Source: Candidatus Obscuribacter sp. (GTDB lineage: Bacteria > Cyanobacteriota > Vampirovibrionia > Obscuribacterales > Obscuribacteraceae). Taken from it: a stretch of DNA of 64,000 bases. A program made the position numbers and the translations under genes. The notes under the pieces were generated by a model. That model was given only the letters and a program-made list of their open reading frames with translations. It was not told the DNA's origin and did no database searches. The stretch lies in NCBI GenBank assembly GCA_016718315.1, contig JADKDV010000001.1, positions 248,001 through 312,000 of the forward strand, written 5' to 3'. Positions 33,770 to 42,852 of this stretch are shown one piece after another; the first letter of the stretch is position 1; the number at the start of each line of letters is the position of its first letter.

Positions 33770-35248
33770 TTACTTCTTGAGGAGATTTACGAGTGCTGGT
33801 CCCACAGTTGTTATATCACCGGCCCCTACAGTCAAGACTAAATCATCTTTTTGCAGGAGGGGTAATAGATTGGTAGCCATTTCGCTGGCTGTGCCAGGCA
33901 GATAATGGGTGTGATTGTTAGTTACTTCTTTGACAAAAGTAGGTGTATCAATGCCAGGGATTTTGCCACCACGGGCGATATAGATATCACCGATGTAGGC
34001 TATGTCAGCCTGGTCAAAGCAGACTCTAAACTCCTGCCAGAGATCTTTGAGACGACCGGGCTGGTGTGGTTGGAAGACACAGACGATGCGACCTTTGCCG
34101 CCACGTTCGTTTTTGACAAATTCGCGGGCGGCATTAAGCAGAGCTGCTACTTCGGTGGGGTGGTGGGCGTAGTCGTCTACTACCAGGATGTTATTTACTT
34201 CACCAATGATCTGAAATCTTCTATCTACGCCGCCAAACTGCGCTGCGGCTGCCTGGACGTGCTCAAAATCGCCGGATAATTCCATGGCTATAGCAATAGC
34301 AGCAGTGATGTTGTATTTGTTGTGATCGCCAGGTACTTTGAGGCTGACTTTGCCGAGTTGTTTGGCACCTTTGTAGATCATCATCTCAAAGCCGCTGAGA
34401 GTCTCAAAGCTATAGTCTGCCGGTGCCTTAGCATCATACTTACCGTATGATACAAGGCGGGTTTTGACTTCTTTGAGCATGGGCAAGAGTTTTTTGACGC
34501 CACTATCATCGGTGCAGACCACACAAAAGGATGAGGTGTTTTGCACAAATTTGACCATACTGGTCAAAATGTCCTGGAAGCCACCGGGATAGTTTTCTAA
34601 GTGGTCTGGCTCGATATTGGTAATGATTGAGGCAAAGCTATGAGCCTTGACGTGTGTGCCGTCTGATTCATCAGATTCGGCTACAAAAAATCCGCCAGCT
34701 CCGTTTCGGCTGTTGGCGCCGATATGATCAAAAACACCACCAACTACGATTGATGGATCAAAACCGCAGGACATGAGGACCTGACCGACCATGGCGGTGG
34801 TTGTGGTCTTACCGTGAGTGCCAGTGACACTGATAAGTTTTTCGCCTTTGGCGAGGTAGTTAAGCAAGTCTGAGCGGTGATAGACAGGCAGACCTTTGCT
34901 ACGGGCGCTATCTAGCTCTGGATTGCCCTCTACAATGGCTGTAGAGATAATCAAGGCGCCAGCGTCATGCATATTCTCGGCATTGTGTCCGACAAAGATA
35001 TGAGCACCAAGTGCTTTTAGCTCATCTGTGATGCTGCTTGCATGCTTGTCTGAGCCTGATACTTTGTAGCCGCGATGTAGCAATATGCGAGCGAGAGCCG
35101 ACATACCGATGCCGCCGATGCCGGCAAAGTGGATTGCGCCTTTGATGTTATCGAGGCAACTGAGATCAATAGTATTTTGAGGTTGACTTTGCATTGTCAC
35201 AAATTTAGTGGTGCCAAGGTCAGTACTTACTTCCATATCGAGTTCCAT
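33770..35248 (-). CDS. murC: UDP-N-acetylmuramate--L-alanine ligase
   Basis: 492 residues. Adds L-Ala to UDP-MurNAc. The Rossmann start IHFAGIGGIGMSALA, the ATP P-loop SVTGTHGKTTTTAM, the metal/substrate region NIEPDHLENYPG and the C-terminal VVDDYAHHPTEVAALL are all typical. About 30 N-terminal residues precede the conserved part, so an internal start such as the ATG that reads MQSQPQN is possible. First gene of murC-murB-ddl. Confidence 0.96.
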   Translation of the reverse strand: MELDMEVSTDLGTTKFVTMQSQPQNTIDLSCLDNIKGAIHFAGIGGIGMSALARILLHRGYKVSGSDKHASSITDELKALGAHIFVGHNAENMHDAGALIISTAIVEGNPELDSARSKGLPVYHRSDLLNYLAKGEKLISVTGTHGKTTTTAMVGQVLMSCGFDPSIVVGGVFDHIGANSRNGAGGFFVAESDESDGTHVKAHSFASIITNIEPDHLENYPGGFQDILTSMVKFVQNTSSFCVVCTDDSGVKKLLPMLKEVKTRLVSYGKYDAKAPADYSFETLSGFEMMIYKGAKQLGKVSLKVPGDHNKYNITAAIAIAMELSGDFEHVQAAAAQFGGVDRRFQIIGEVNNILVVDDYAHHPTEVAALLNAAREFVKNERGGKGRIVCVFQPHQPGRLKDLWQEFRVCFDQADIAYIGDIYIARGGKIPGIDTPTFVKEVTNNHTHYLPGTASEMATNLLPLLQKDDLVLTVGAGDITTVGPALVNLLKK

Positions 35249-35389
35249 ATCCAGTTTTACAGCGCCCCCTCAAACCACAGATATATTAGGGCGATATCCA
35301 GAACCTCTACAATCAGCATCCTGTCCGGTTCTTGGTTGATTGCCTGCTAAAACAAGCTCCACTATAGCTTGTCGAGCCGCAAAAAGAAA

Positions 35390-35411
35390 CAGACGGAGCG
35401 TACTCCGTCTG
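35390..35411 (-). terminator. Rho-independent terminator of rpsT
   Basis: CAGACGGAG (35390-35398) and CTCCGTCTG (35403-35411) form a perfect 9-bp stem with a 4-nt loop. On the minus strand it is followed by TTTCTTTTT and lies 58 bases after the rpsT stop. Confidence 0.85.
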
Positions 35412-35468
35412 CTTCTACCGATTTTTTTGCTGTTTTCTTACCGACAGAGTCGGAAGTTTGCAGAATAC

Positions 35469-35741
35469 TTACTTAGCGCTGGTTGCTTTAGCTAGACGCA
35501 GAGCCAATCTGGATTTTTTGCGGTTGGCTGTATTTTTGTGCAAAATACCTTTAGCAACAGCTTTATCAATCATTTCATAGGCTTTGCTCAGTCCGGCAGC
35601 CGCTTCTGTAGCCTTGGAAGGATCCAGGTTATCTTCGACGCGGTTTGTAGCTGTTCTGATTGTTGATTTCCAGTAGCGGTTACGCTCCCGGTTTCTCTCT
35701 GCAACATCTACTCTTTTAATAGCTGACTTAATGTTAGGCAC
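35469..35741 (-). CDS. rpsT: 30S ribosomal protein S20
   Basis: 90 residues; small basic protein that binds 16S rRNA early in 30S assembly. The GTG at 35741 gives the canonical N-terminus M-PNIKSAIKRV and has GGGAAG just upstream; the open frame extends six codons further to a TTG. The body (RNRYWKSTIRTA, then AVAKGILHKNTANRKKSRLA) is fully conserved. Monocistronic, with its own terminator at 35390-35411. Confidence 0.96.
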   Translation of the reverse strand: MPNIKSAIKRVDVAERNRERNRYWKSTIRTATNRVEDNLDPSKATEAAAGLSKAYEMIDKAVAKGILHKNTANRKKSRLALRLAKATSAK

Positions 35742-35854
35742 GACTTGCTTCCCGACCAATCTGATTTAACGACTGCCATATTAGCATATGCACCGTAAAT
35801 GCCTTCTTTTGAGGGCTTATAGTTTTTCAAGTGCTTAATAAACTCTGGCTAACA

Positions 35855-35882
35855 AAAAGAGCCAGCACAGGCTGGCTCTTTT
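35855..35882 (-). terminator. Rho-independent terminator after the 35906-36364 gene
   Basis: AAAAGAGCCAGC (35855-35866) and GCTGGCTCTTTT (35871-35882) form a perfect 12-bp stem with loop ACAG. It sits 24 bases beyond the stop of the minus-strand gene and ends in a T-rich tract on that strand. Confidence 0.85.
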
Positions 35883-35905
35883 AAGACTATTAGCTACCTG
35901 ACTGA

Positions 35906-36364
35906 CTAGCTGTTTTTGAACTTATGATCGCCAGGCATCATTGCAAGCAGCATATCGGCGTTGCCACGAGGCTTGCCATCCTGGAGGCTCTTGCCACTGT
36001 AGAAGGCGTGGTTTTCTTTGCACATGTGATCAAACATTTTTAGTGCTTCTCCAGATGCTGGACCACGGGTCAGTCTTTCATGCCCTTCGTTAATATTTTT
36101 GGCGCTGTCACCGAGATTGGCTCTCATTGCAGTGACTTCAGGATCTGCCGAAGCGACCTTCAAATCATTTGCCGAAAACTGTTTGGCCTCGCTCTTGTCA
36201 GCAGCCTGTTTGTTAGCGTTGTCGCCGACATTGCCAACTTGCGCTACTTGATCTGCAACGTTGCTTTTTTGGGACTCAGGCTTTTGGTACTGATCACCGA
36301 GCAGATGTGCAGTATTTACTGGCGCCTTTTCTGCTGGTTCTTGTTTATCAAAATTCTCTGCCAT
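35906..36364 (-). CDS. hydrophilic hypothetical protein
   Basis: 152 residues, very hydrophilic, rich in Asn, Gln, Lys, Asp and Ala in the first 90 residues (probably disordered). A more ordered C-terminal part contains GEALKMFDHMCKENHAFYSG. No signal peptide or known domain. It is monocistronic, with a terminator just downstream and a candidate promoter about 145 bases upstream (36514-36554). That upstream palindrome is shared with the 3281 TPR gene, which suggests common control. Confidence 0.75.
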   Translation of the reverse strand: MAENFDKQEPAEKAPVNTAHLLGDQYQKPESQKSNVADQVAQVGNVGDNANKQAADKSEAKQFSANDLKVASADPEVTAMRANLGDSAKNINEGHERLTRGPASGEALKMFDHMCKENHAFYSGKSLQDGKPRGNADMLLAMMPGDHKFKNS

Positions 36365-36513
36365 GATATTTGCCTATCTCTCCTGAGACCAAAGGGTCCT
36401 ATTGTATACCTATCTGTTGGCAACTAGTGGAGCTTATTTTACGATCTTTAGTAAGTGCTGGACTAGTTAATGCGGTGGTTTGGGGGACTGAAGGTGCGGG
36501 GCACCTATAGATC

Positions 36514-36554
36514 AGATTACCTTTCGCTAATGCCACCGTCAATGTGGTAATTAC
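36514..36554 (-). promoter_or_regulatory. second copy of the GTAATTAC-TTGACG promoter
   Basis: On the minus strand TTGACG (36542-36537), 17 bases, then TAATCT (36519-36514). Palindrome GTAATTAC (36547-36554) lies 4 bases upstream of the -35 box. It matches the element at 3333-3374 in order, spacing and sequence. It would give a leader of about 145 nt before the ATG at 36364. Confidence 0.45.
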
Positions 36555-36587
36555 GTAGTTCTCATTTAATCTAGCCGCTTGGCAACC

Positions 36588-37955
36588 CTAGTGGCTTGAG
36601 ACTTTCCAGTCAAATTTGTACCGTACCTGCAGGTATTTGGGCGATCCCTTGGGCAGGGCTTGCAGCGGTGAGGCTTCTTTGAGGGCTTTGAGAGCAGTTT
36701 CGTCTACATCTGATTTGCCAGAGCTTTCGACGATTTCGGCATCAGTTATGGCACCATTGCGCTGGATGCTAAAGACCGCCACGATTGTCTTTTGATTCAT
36801 GTCTTTGGGTGGGGTCCATTTAGCCTGGATTGATTTTTTCATCAAGGCCATATAGTCGTCAAAGTTGATTTTGCTGTAGTCCACATCCTCGTCTTCGTCA
36901 CGGTCAGCTTTGTCTTTGTCGTCATCGAGTGAGGCGGTCTTTTGTCTATCCTTTATAGGCTCTCTCATGCTGGCTGATAGATTTTGGTCCAGGTCTGGTC
37001 TTTTGATGGCAAGAGTATCGAGAGGATGACCGATTTTGATGTTTTTGCCATCGTAAGGCAGTTTGATTTTGATGCCAAAAGGCTGCTTGATTAGTTCTTG
37101 ATTGTCTGCTGCCGCAATTAGCACTGACTTTTGACCACTGGCATGAGGGTTCTTGCTCAGGCTATCGTCGATAAAGTCAGCTACTGTATCTACCGGCAAA
37201 TTGCCGCCACCAGCTTTGATGCCTTCTGATAGATATTGGACAAAGAGTGAGCCAGGCGCCTCCTGACTGTCAGCAGAGGTTAGACCATTTTTGTCTGCCG
37301 CCAGGATAGTCGTGCCAGTAAAACTAGCTACTTGTTTGACAGCATCAGTCAGCGGCTTGCCATCAGTGGTTTGACTGATGGTATCGAGCAAGACCAGGAT
37401 GTTTTTGCACTGGGTGCGACGCTTGACCTCGGCCAGCATCGATTTAAGTGAGACTGAGGTGTTCTCTTTATTGGCTAAATCGGCATCAATAGGCAAAAGT
37501 AAGAGATCATCGAGACTATCTGTCGGCGTTACTCTCCCACTTACATATATAAGGACCAAATGATTGGGCAGAGCTTTATGAATTAGCCATTCGTCGTAAG
37601 TGGCTTTGATGATGTTGGCTTTGGTGGCTTTGCCGCCTGTCAGTATCAGTACGTGGTCTTTGGCAAAACGACCGGCTTCGGGGTCGCAGAGTGTGTTGAC
37701 CATGTTGAGTACATTGCGACTGGCGTATTTGACTGGTTTGATATTGCTGTCGTTATAGCCCGGTACGCCAATCAGTACAGCCCATTTGTCTCTGATGTCG
37801 AGGGCTTGTGGTTTGACTGGTTTGGCCGGCTTGACTGCTTTGGCAGTGCTTGCCTGGGGCTGAGGTTTTGACGCAGGCGCTTTGCCCTGGGCCTGTGCGG
37901 CTGTCAATAAAAGGCTGGTAGAGAGCAAAAGGGCCGTTCTATATGTAGTGTTCAA
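36588..37955 (-). CDS. exported caspase-fold protein with TonB-like C-terminal domain
   Basis: 455 residues from the TTG at 37955, chosen because it gives a clean signal peptide (MNTTYRTALLLSTSLLLTAAQAQ); the frame is open 27 codons further upstream. Residues about 55-270 resemble the peptidase C14 fold (DKWAVLIGVPGYNDSNIKPV). However, the catalytic His position reads IYVSGRVT and the Cys position LVLLDTISQ, so both residues are missing and it should be inactive. The C-terminal 95 residues (KWTPPKDMNQKTIVAVFSI, then AEIVESSGKSDVDETAL) are a TonB C-terminal-like domain. The two are linked by an Asp/Lys-rich stretch. Confidence 0.8.
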   Translation of the reverse strand: MNTTYRTALLLSTSLLLTAAQAQGKAPASKPQPQASTAKAVKPAKPVKPQALDIRDKWAVLIGVPGYNDSNIKPVKYASRNVLNMVNTLCDPEAGRFAKDHVLILTGGKATKANIIKATYDEWLIHKALPNHLVLIYVSGRVTPTDSLDDLLLLPIDADLANKENTSVSLKSMLAEVKRRTQCKNILVLLDTISQTTDGKPLTDAVKQVASFTGTTILAADKNGLTSADSQEAPGSLFVQYLSEGIKAGGGNLPVDTVADFIDDSLSKNPHASGQKSVLIAAADNQELIKQPFGIKIKLPYDGKNIKIGHPLDTLAIKRPDLDQNLSASMREPIKDRQKTASLDDDKDKADRDEDEDVDYSKINFDDYMALMKKSIQAKWTPPKDMNQKTIVAVFSIQRNGAITDAEIVESSGKSDVDETALKALKEASPLQALPKGSPKYLQVRYKFDWKVSSH

Positions 37956-38552
37956 TTGATTCTCTCTGTCGAAGCAAACTTTGAAAAATTTGCAAGTGCT
38001 CTCATGAATATAGATCATATCGCTTGCCAGTCTCAATGCATGACTGGCTATATCCAGCTAGGTGTATAGGGATCTCGATGTATGTCGAGTAGGTGAGTAG
38101 TGCTGGCTATAGGTAAGGTATATAAAAAGCTCTACTTTGAAATTGAATGTGTTAATGACTGTAACTGACCTTACGATGCCGTTTAGCATAAAACCTGTTG
38201 GCCAATTTTGGAAGCTCGTCCAGGCTTGAATTTGTTTGTAAATTTGTCGGACTTTAGCGGGAACCTGCCCGAAAGTGAGATGGTGAGCCGGTGTTGTCGT
38301 CGGCACCAAGAATGACGCCATGGTTAATATTGGCTGTTCAAGCCATTGTGCTGCAAAATTTTGCAATAACAAGGGACTGCACTTAAGTTTGTCAATTAAA
38401 TTACTTCACCTGTAGATAACCTGTTCAAAACTTGCCCTACAAAGTGCTTTATCCTTAAGCCAATTGAAAGATAAAATGCTCTAACCTGCCAAATGTGTTG
38501 CGTCTCAGGGAAGCCAGCACTTTTCTACAGGTCCCTAAAAAAGGATGCCAAG
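37956..38552. other. about 600-bp intergenic region before rsmI
   Basis: No supported gene. A minus-strand frame at 38058-38372 could encode 104 residues but shows no ribosome site, domain or typical codon use. Plus-strand frame 38493-38552 is in frame with rsmI but precedes its likely start. The region must contain divergent promoters; no clear -35/-10 pair was identified. Confidence 0.5.
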
Positions 38553-39416
38553 GTGTCGGGAAAGTTGTTCATAATTGGCACGCCAATTGGAAATCTGAGT
38601 GATATATCAAAGCGTGCCATAAGTGCTCTATCGGAGTGCTCGTTGCTATTTGTTGAAGATACACGTGTCAGTATCAAGCTACTAAATCACCTTGGACTCA
38701 ATATAAAGATGTTGAGCTGCCATAAATTCAATGAGCGCGAGCGTCTTGATGCTCTTGAAGAGGTAAGTCGGGCAAACCTCACTTGTGGATTGTTAAGTGA
38801 TGCTGGCATGCCCTTGATAAGTGACCCTGGTGAGCCCGTCATGGCCAAAGCACTGGAGCTGGGCATGCAAGTCGAGCCCATAGCCGGTCCTACAGCTTTT
38901 GTGTTGGCTCTAGTGGGCAGTGGCTTACCTTTAAATGCCTTTGTCTACGAAGGTTTTTTGCCAGATAAGCCACAAGAAATCAAAGAGCGCCTTTTAGAGA
39001 TGAAGAATGAAAGTCGCACCATGGTCTTTTATGTCTCGCCGCACAAACTGGAGCGCACTCTGGAATTGATGCTTGATATTTTTGGTGATCGCGATGCCTG
39101 CCTGGCCCGTGAGCTGACCAAAATGTACGAACAATTTGTAAGGCTGCCACTGAGCCAGCTTAGTGCCAAATACAAAAAGGAAGAAGTGCGCGGAGAGCTG
39201 GTCCTGGTGGTAGCTGGTGCCAGACAAGAAGTGCTGGATTATAGCGACTGGCTAAATGACGACAAGCTAAAAGTAGAGGTATTGAAGCATGTGAGCGATA
39301 GTGTGGCTGGCGGACTCAAGCTATCAAAAGCGGCCAGTCTGGCGGCAGAATATTTTGCTATACCCAAATCAGATATATACCGTGAAGCCTTGAAAAGTAG
39401 CCAGACTCAGGACTGA
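38553..39416 (+). CDS. rsmI: 16S rRNA 2'-O-methyltransferase (C1402)
   Basis: 287 residues. Uses SAM to methylate the 2'-OH of C1402 in 16S rRNA, fine-tuning the decoding centre. Tetrapyrrole-methylase fold signatures: LFIIGTPIGNLSDISKRA, LLFVEDTR, LLSDAGMPLISDPG and PTAFVLALVGSGLP. GTG 38553 is chosen because AAGGA lies 8 bases upstream and it opens on the conserved core; the frame extends 20 codons to an ATG at 38493 without ribosome site. It is followed 39 bases later by uppP. Confidence 0.93.
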   Translation: MSGKLFIIGTPIGNLSDISKRAISALSECSLLFVEDTRVSIKLLNHLGLNIKMLSCHKFNERERLDALEEVSRANLTCGLLSDAGMPLISDPGEPVMAKALELGMQVEPIAGPTAFVLALVGSGLPLNAFVYEGFLPDKPQEIKERLLEMKNESRTMVFYVSPHKLERTLELMLDIFGDRDACLARELTKMYEQFVRLPLSQLSAKYKKEEVRGELVLVVAGARQEVLDYSDWLNDDKLKVEVLKHVSDSVAGGLKLSKAASLAAEYFAIPKSDIYREALKSSQTQD

Positions 39417-39455
39417 CTGATACCATAATGCCACCACTCTGGCTTAAGGCGACAC

Positions 39456-40298
39456 ATGGAAAATCATGCCATCTCGATATTTGAGGCTCTTGCTCTTGGC
39501 GTAGTGCAAGGCTTGACTGAATTTTTACCAATTAGCTCTACAGCGCATTTGCGAGTAGTGCCAGCGGTGATGCACTGGCAAGATCCTGGTGCCGCCTATA
39601 GTGCCGTGATTCAACTGGGCTCTGTACTGGCTGTACTGGTTTATTTTTTTAAAGATATTGTAGAAATAGCTGGCGGTGCATTTAAGGGTTTAAAACAAAA
39701 GGACTTTGGTTGCCGCGACGTGCGACTTGCCGGTGCCATTGTCATTGGTACCATGCCAGTCTGCATTGTCGGACTCATACTCAAAAAAATGCTGGAGCAA
39801 GATGACGGACCATTCCGCTCCTTATATGTGATTGGCGGAGCTGCCATCTTTATGGGGCTGGCGTTACTTGTAGCCGAAAAAGTCGGCAAGCAAACGCGCA
39901 ATATCGACAACATGGGTGCCAAAGACGGTCTGCTTGTGGGTCTTGGTCAGGCTATGGCTTTGATACCTGGTTGTTCGCGCAGCGGCTCTACACTTACTGT
40001 GGCTATGCTTATTGGTATGGAGCGAGCCGACGCCGCCCGCTTTAGTTTTTTGCTAGGGATTCCAGCAATTATATTGTCTGGCTTGCTTGAGCTAAAACAT
40101 ATGCTCGAAGGCGGACTCAGTAGTGACGGCATTGGGGCACTTGTGGCCGGACTGCTCTCAAGTCTGGTGGTGAGCTATTTAGCCATTGCCTGGTTGATAA
40201 AATATCTACAGCAGCATAGCACCTGGATTTTTATAGTTTATCGTCTGATTTTTGGTGCGGCAGTTATCGCTCTAGCCAGTGCTCAGATAATTCACTAA
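39456..40298 (+). CDS. uppP: undecaprenyl-diphosphatase
   Basis: 280 residues, about 8 membrane helices. Dephosphorylates undecaprenyl pyrophosphate to recycle the lipid carrier for peptidoglycan and O-antigen. The active-site segments are GVVQGLTEFLPISSTAHL near the N-terminus and IPGCSRSGSTLT (about residues 169-180). It abuts the convergent protease-like gene with no spacer: the stop codons are adjacent at 40298/40299. Confidence 0.96.
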   Translation: MENHAISIFEALALGVVQGLTEFLPISSTAHLRVVPAVMHWQDPGAAYSAVIQLGSVLAVLVYFFKDIVEIAGGAFKGLKQKDFGCRDVRLAGAIVIGTMPVCIVGLILKKMLEQDDGPFRSLYVIGGAAIFMGLALLVAEKVGKQTRNIDNMGAKDGLLVGLGQAMALIPGCSRSGSTLTVAMLIGMERADAARFSFLLGIPAIILSGLLELKHMLEGGLSSDGIGALVAGLLSSLVVSYLAIAWLIKYLQQHSTWIFIVYRLIFGAAVIALASAQIIH

Positions 40299-41591
40299 TT
40301 ATTTGCGTCTGACAAATTCAATCACTTTGCGCTGCATATTGATTGAGTATTGCCAGTCTGACCAGAATGGTTGACCCAGAATTGGTGCTTCGGCGCCAGA
40401 CTCTTGATCGTTGACTGATACTTCCATGTCGAATTTTTCGATGGGACCGAGTTTGATTTTGCGGACATTGAATAATTTGCAATTGCCAGTACCACTAATA
40501 CCAGAATGTTTGGCCGTGCGTGCATCATCGGGTACTGTGATACCAAGCTCTTTGAGCTGTGCTTTGCCGCTAAAAGAAAGTGCTGATGCTGTGTTGCCGG
40601 TATCAAATATAGTGGTAATGGGTTGATCGTTGACTTCTAGGCGCACCAGGATGCGATTGCCACCATCTTTAAAATCAAAGGGTACCTGATATGCCGCGCG
40701 GTTGACCTCTCCACCCCCTTTTTTTAGGGTAAAGTCCAGCACGCCTGCGCTTTGATCCACTGTATAGTCAAAGTCTTTAAAAAATGTCTGACCCAGTAGT
40801 GGCATATCTGGATTAGTTTCGAGCACAATTAGCTCGATGTTTTTGCGCTCGATAGCTCCCACGGTCACGTTTGCAAGCATAGACCAGTATTTGATACTGG
40901 AGCTATTGGCTGAGCCGCCTGTTAATCCTTTATATGGACCTTCTGGCGGTCTGATGCCCAGGGCACTCAACTGATCTTTGCTGATACAGATCCCTGGCGC
41001 GCCCGTGTCAAAAATCATTTCAATAGGGCGGTTATTTATAAGCACATTGACTTTGACGCCGCGGGTGCCCTGTTCAAATCTAACTCTTGCTTCTCTTGGT
41101 AGTTTGTCGCTGCTGGAGCTGGCCGGATTATTGCCAGTATTACCGGTGGTGCTACTGGCAGTCGGTCTTGGTTGTGGCTTAGCGCTGAGACCGGGCACCA
41201 AAGGCACTGTGGTCTTTTTGCCGTCTTTGACTTGATAAGCGGTGAGATTGGTGGCTAGCCACTGTGGATCTAAGCGTTTGAGCGAGTTTATAGAGGCCAT
41301 GGCAAAGGGCCCATTGGGATTGGCCAGGATGATTTTTTTGTAGAGGTCACTGGCTATGGTATTGCTACCAAGGCGCTCCTGAGCCAGGGCTAGATAGTAG
41401 GAGGCTTGATTGTCTTGAGGATTGCGCTGGCAGTAGGGACTTAAATAGTAAACACTATCTCTATAGCGTTGCAATTGGATGCACTGGATGCCGCGCTGGA
41501 CGTTTGGATCGCTTTGAGCAACGGCCGATGGCGCAGACAATATTGTCAAAAGCGCCCAGCTGACCCAAAATCTCTTTATTTTGAGTGACAT
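40299..41591 (-). CDS. exported TPR protein with two retropepsin-like (DTG) blocks
   Basis: 430 residues. Signal peptide (1-25), a TPR-like region (about 28-112), a Thr/Ser/Asn-rich linker (about 130-165), then two aspartic-protease-type blocks. Block one has EMIFDTGAPG (Asp195) and block two TTIFDTGNTA (Asp330). Each is followed by the Leu-Gly beta elements and a LLGQTFF / ILGQPFW motif, as in pepsin-like gag-type proteases. Two DTG blocks in one chain could form the active site internally, unlike viral homodimers. It is a tandem paralogue of the next gene. Substrate unknown. Confidence 0.85.
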   Translation of the reverse strand: MSLKIKRFWVSWALLTILSAPSAVAQSDPNVQRGIQCIQLQRYRDSVYYLSPYCQRNPQDNQASYYLALAQERLGSNTIASDLYKKIILANPNGPFAMASINSLKRLDPQWLATNLTAYQVKDGKKTTVPLVPGLSAKPQPRPTASSTTGNTGNNPASSSSDKLPREARVRFEQGTRGVKVNVLINNRPIEMIFDTGAPGICISKDQLSALGIRPPEGPYKGLTGGSANSSSIKYWSMLANVTVGAIERKNIELIVLETNPDMPLLGQTFFKDFDYTVDQSAGVLDFTLKKGGGEVNRAAYQVPFDFKDGGNRILVRLEVNDQPITTIFDTGNTASALSFSGKAQLKELGITVPDDARTAKHSGISGTGNCKLFNVRKIKLGPIEKFDMEVSVNDQESGAEAPILGQPFWSDWQYSINMQRKVIEFVRRK

Positions 41592-41606
41592 ACGATCTGA
41601 CCTGCT

Positions 41607-42839
41607 TTAACGTCTGACAAAGTTGAGTACTTTGTTTTTCATGTCGACTGTATATTGATAGTCCTTCCAAAATGGCTCACCCAAAAGAGGCAGAGTATCT
41701 TCATGACCCGAAATATTGGCTTTGCCCCGGACGTTATACATGTCGATAGCGCCCAGTCTTAAATGGGGAATGGTGTAGTACTTAACTATACCCATCCCCG
41801 ATACACCGCTACTACGCCCTTCTTCAGCATCTTCGGGGACGCGAGCATGATAGTCTTCGGCTTGTTTGATACTGTGGAAGGATATGGCTGCCGCTGAGTT
41901 GCCTGTGTCAAACATCACTGGATGGGGATGACCATTGATTTCTACTGTGACGACAATACGATTGCCAGCTTTTTGTCTAAATTCAAATGGTACTGAGATG
42001 GCGTTGCGCACTGGACCGCCATTACTTAAGCCTTTTTGTCTAAAATGTATGGTGCCAGCACCCTGATCGATAGTGTATTCAAATTCTTTAAAAAATGTCT
42101 GTCCAAGCAGTGGGTCTGCGTGGTTTACATCGAGCACTTTGATGACCATATCTTTTTCGATGGCACCTAGTTTTACTTTGGCAGGCATGAGCCAAAAGTC
42201 AATCAGCTCGCTGTTGGATGAACCGCCAGAGGCACCGGCAGGTTTGCCTTTGGGCGGCTGCAAACCAATATCCTCGAGTTGTTGCTTGCCCACGCAAATA
42301 CCAGGAGCGCCAGTATCCAGGACCATGCGCATGGCTCGTCCGTTGATTGTGGGCTCGACAAAGATGGCGCCGTGCTCTTTTTGACAGCGTACGTCGCATT
42401 CTTTAGGCAATTTAGGATCTACAGCATTATCGTCAGCCGCTACCGCCTGGCTGGCACTACTAGTAGTACCGCCAGCAGATGCTGTTGTGGTAGCACTGGT
42501 AACAAAACTGGGGTCGATTTTTTTGAGGATGTCGCGGGCATAGCCGCCAATTGTGCTGTTAGGACTGAGTGTGTAGACAGCTCGGTAATACTTGCGGCAA
42601 TTGCCCATATTGCCCAGCTGCTGATAGCAAATCGCGGCCCAGTAGCTGGCGTTAGCATCATTGGGATAAGCCTTAAGATGCTCTTCCAGTAGAGCCGCTG
42701 ACTCGCGATATTGCTTACCATTGTAGGCTTTAATAGCTTCTTCAAATTTGGTAGCAGCCTGACAGCTGACAGAGCCAAAAAACAAGCCAATTAAACACAG
42801 TGTGCTGGTTAGAGCTACTTTTAGTTTTGAGATTTGCAT
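41607..42839 (-). CDS. paralogous exported TPR / two-DTG aspartic-protease-like protein
   Basis: 410 residues with the same order as its neighbour. Signal peptide (1-28), TPR pair (about 30-110), low-complexity Thr/Ser/Ala linker (115-140), DTG block one RMVLDTGAPG (Asp175) and block two VMFDTGNSAA (Asp311). The LLGQTFF and LLGEPFW tails and the ending KVLNFVRR correspond to those of the adjacent copy (KVIEFVRRK). The 15-base spacing indicates co-transcription, and the pair clearly arose by tandem duplication. Confidence 0.85.
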   Translation of the reverse strand: MQISKLKVALTSTLCLIGLFFGSVSCQAATKFEEAIKAYNGKQYRESAALLEEHLKAYPNDANASYWAAICYQQLGNMGNCRKYYRAVYTLSPNSTIGGYARDILKKIDPSFVTSATTTASAGGTTSSASQAVAADDNAVDPKLPKECDVRCQKEHGAIFVEPTINGRAMRMVLDTGAPGICVGKQQLEDIGLQPPKGKPAGASGGSSNSELIDFWLMPAKVKLGAIEKDMVIKVLDVNHADPLLGQTFFKEFEYTIDQGAGTIHFRQKGLSNGGPVRNAISVPFEFRQKAGNRIVVTVEINGHPHPVMFDTGNSAAAISFHSIKQAEDYHARVPEDAEEGRSSGVSGMGIVKYYTIPHLRLGAIDMYNVRGKANISGHEDTLPLLGEPFWKDYQYTVDMKNKVLNFVRR

Positions 42840-42852
42840 AAGCCTCTACTAT

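Noticed and set aside
38058..38372. 104-codon minus-strand ORF in the 37956-38552 gap
   Set aside because: No ribosome site, low-complexity composition and no domain; treated as chance.
42279..42692. 137-codon plus-strand ORF opposite the aspartic-protease-like gene
   Set aside because: Shadow of a gene with signal peptide and clear motifs on the other strand.
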